Source: Collinsella sp. (GTDB lineage Bacteria > Actinomycetota > Coriobacteriia > Coriobacteriales > Coriobacteriaceae). Taken from it: a stretch of DNA of 31,695 nt. The notes beneath the pieces are model-generated. The model was given only the letters and a program-made list of their open reading frames with translations, had not been told where the DNA came from and searched no databases. The stretch spans positions 1-31,695 of the forward strand of contig JAHYYK010000027.1 in the NCBI GenBank assembly GCA_019425005.1, read 5' to 3'. The position numbers were made by a program, and so were the translations under genes. Positions 30,668-31,695 of the stretch are shown one piece after another (position 1 is the stretch's first letter; each line of letters opens with the position of its first letter).

Positions 30668-31534
30668 CTAGCTCACGATATGCGAGCTCATATAATCGAT
30701 AAAGCGCCTCGTGGCGATAGGCATGGTGTCCCAGCTGCGCCAAGCCGCCACCACATCACGCGAGGGAGCGTGCACGATGGGGCGCACGCAGATATCGGCC
30801 TTCATGCCCTCGACCGTACGACGGTAGAGCATGCTCACGCCAAGGCCTTCCTCCACCATCGCCATAATGGTGTAGTCATCGGTGACCTCACTCGTCACAT
30901 GCGGCGACAGCCCGTGCGCGGCAAAGGCATCGAGCACCAGACTCTGTTCGCCCTCATCCAGCAGCACAAACGGCTCGGACGCCAGGTCGGCGAGCGTCAC
31001 CTTTTCCTTTGCCGTCAGCGGATGCGCGGTCGGCAGCAGCGCCACCAACTCGTCGTGATAGACCACGCGCTTCTGGAGCCCCGCGGTAAATCCGCGCGCC
31101 GTAAAGCAAAAGTCAACCACGCCATCGTGCACCCACTGGGCGTTGCGCGTGTAATCGCCCTGCTTGAGGGTAAAGTGCACGCCCGGGTGCAGGGCCCCAA
31201 AGTCGCGGATCACGCGCGGCAACACGGTACGGCTCACGTTGGTAAACGTCGCAATACGAATATCGGTCGAGGAGAGTCCCAGCAACTCCTGGCGCTTGCC
31301 CTCGAGCTCGGCCTCGGCAGTTACGATCTGGCGCAGATACGGCAGATACTGTTTACCGTCGCGCGTAAGCGAGACACCCTGTTTGCCGCGCTCGATAAGC
31401 GTGGTACCCAGCTCACGCTCGAGCGCCTTGACGGCCTGGCTCACCGCGCTTTGCGTATAGCCCAGCTCATCGGCTGCACCCTTCAGGCTGCCGCGATCGA
31501 CCACCATACAAACAATCTGATACCGCGATGCCAT
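30668..31534 (-). CDS. LysR-family transcriptional regulator
   Basis: The 288-residue protein has a LysR DNA-binding region (IVCMVVDRGSLKGAADELGY then TQSAVSQAVKALERELGTTL in residues 7-46) and an effector-binding domain (IRIATFTNVSRTVLPRVIRDF, then HDELVALLPTAHPL and ASEPFVLLDEG). It acts as a dimer or tetramer at T-N11-A sites, often on a divergent gene. ATG 31534 has GGAGG upstream. A divergent gene starts at the right edge (31693), with a candidate LysR box between, so this gene is the likely regulator of whatever begins there. The ligand is unknown. Confidence 0.9.
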   Translation of the reverse strand: MASRYQIVCMVVDRGSLKGAADELGYTQSAVSQAVKALERELGTTLIERGKQGVSLTRDGKQYLPYLRQIVTAEAELEGKRQELLGLSSTDIRIATFTNVSRTVLPRVIRDFGALHPGVHFTLKQGDYTRNAQWVHDGVVDFCFTARGFTAGLQKRVVYHDELVALLPTAHPLTAKEKVTLADLASEPFVLLDEGEQSLVLDAFAAHGLSPHVTSEVTDDYTIMAMVEEGLGVSMLYRRTVEGMKADICVRPIVHAPSRDVVAAWRSWDTMPIATRRFIDYMSSHIVS

Positions 31535-31593
31535 CGTGCCTCCACGTCGATGTAGCCGTAAAACGTTTTGCCAGCGCTTTTTCTAGTAGCATT

Positions 31594-31612
31594 AGTATTT
31601 CTTAATCATACT
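31594..31612. promoter_or_regulatory. Candidate LysR-regulator binding box
   Basis: AGTAT (31594-31598) and ATACT (31608-31612) are inverted with 9 bases between, containing the T-N11-A form typical of LysR sites. It is 60 bases from the LysR start and 81 from the divergent gene. Confidence 0.45.
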
Positions 31613-31692
31613 GAAGATACATTCGCTTTACTACATCCATATCTGGGAGCAGAATCCTTTTTGCGAAACCGTTCTGTAACAAAAGGAGTCCC

Positions 31693-31695
31693 ATG
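31693..31695 (+). CDS. Start codon of a divergent gene that continues outside the window
   Basis: The window ends at ATG 31693-31695, preceded by AAAAGGAG (31680-31687) at a 5-base spacing, a strong ribosome site. The gene is divergent from the LysR gene and a likely target. Nothing of its product is visible. Confidence 0.65.

Overview
The window looks like a chromosomal segment of a high-GC Gram-positive bacterium, most likely Collinsella or a close relative in the Coriobacteriia. This is inference: two surface proteins end in a variant sortase signal (LAATGD, hydrophobic span, RKRS tail), start sites carry strong AGGAGG-type ribosome sites, and the gene set (TPP-riboswitch thiamine salvage, B12-independent methionine synthase-like protein, MATE pump, TetM-like GTPase) fits that group. 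No database search was run. The content is mostly housekeeping or niche-adaptive. I see no phage, integrase, transposase gene, CRISPR array, rRNA or tRNA.

Layout. 1-5.7 kb: the tail of a wall-anchored surface protein, a putative esterase, a UraA-type permease, a MetE-like protein, and a complete beta-helix surface protein with the same 34-residue sorting signal. 5.7-8.7 kb (minus strand): a LuxR-type regulator, then a HAD phosphatase followed 10 bases later by a LysR regulator. 8.7-10.9 kb: a 100-base inverted pair of palindromic repeats, a TPP riboswitch with an intrinsic terminator, and thiM, a thiamine-binding-family gene and thiE. 10.9-12.3 kb: three tandem palindromes and a patatin-like lipase. 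12.3-16.7 kb: two tandem paralogous cyclic-di-GMP proteins, GGDEF-PAS-GGDEF-GGDEF-EAL and GGDEF-PAS-GGDEF. 16.7-19.7 kb: an Fe-S-type flavoprotein, a cysteine-less ArsC/Spx-like protein, a CobW/COG0523 GTPase and TrmL with an unusual insertion. 19.7-23.3 kb (minus strand): an AAA ATPase and a short UvrA-like ABC ATPase with overlapping reading frames, bracketed by two copies of one palindromic repeat. 23.4-25.4 kb: a TetM-like translation GTPase. 25.5-25.7 kb: a probable structured non-coding RNA, perhaps 6S RNA. 25.7-29.1 kb: an acetyltransferase, a zinc-ribbon mini-protein, RsmJ, an unlisted 47-residue membrane protein, a four-helix membrane protein and RlmA. 29.2-31.7 kb: a MATE exporter, a LysR regulator, and the start codon of a divergent gene at the right edge.

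How the genes work together. The thi genes form one TPP-controlled unit for thiazole and thiamine phosphate salvage. The two GGDEF proteins likely make and break cyclic-di-GMP. TrmL, RsmJ and RlmA are three separate RNA methyltransferases. The most notable unexplained structure is intergenic: several families of small perfect palindromes, two of which share the core CTGTCCCTTT. One family supplies the stop codons of two unrelated genes and brackets the ATPase/UvrA-like pair.
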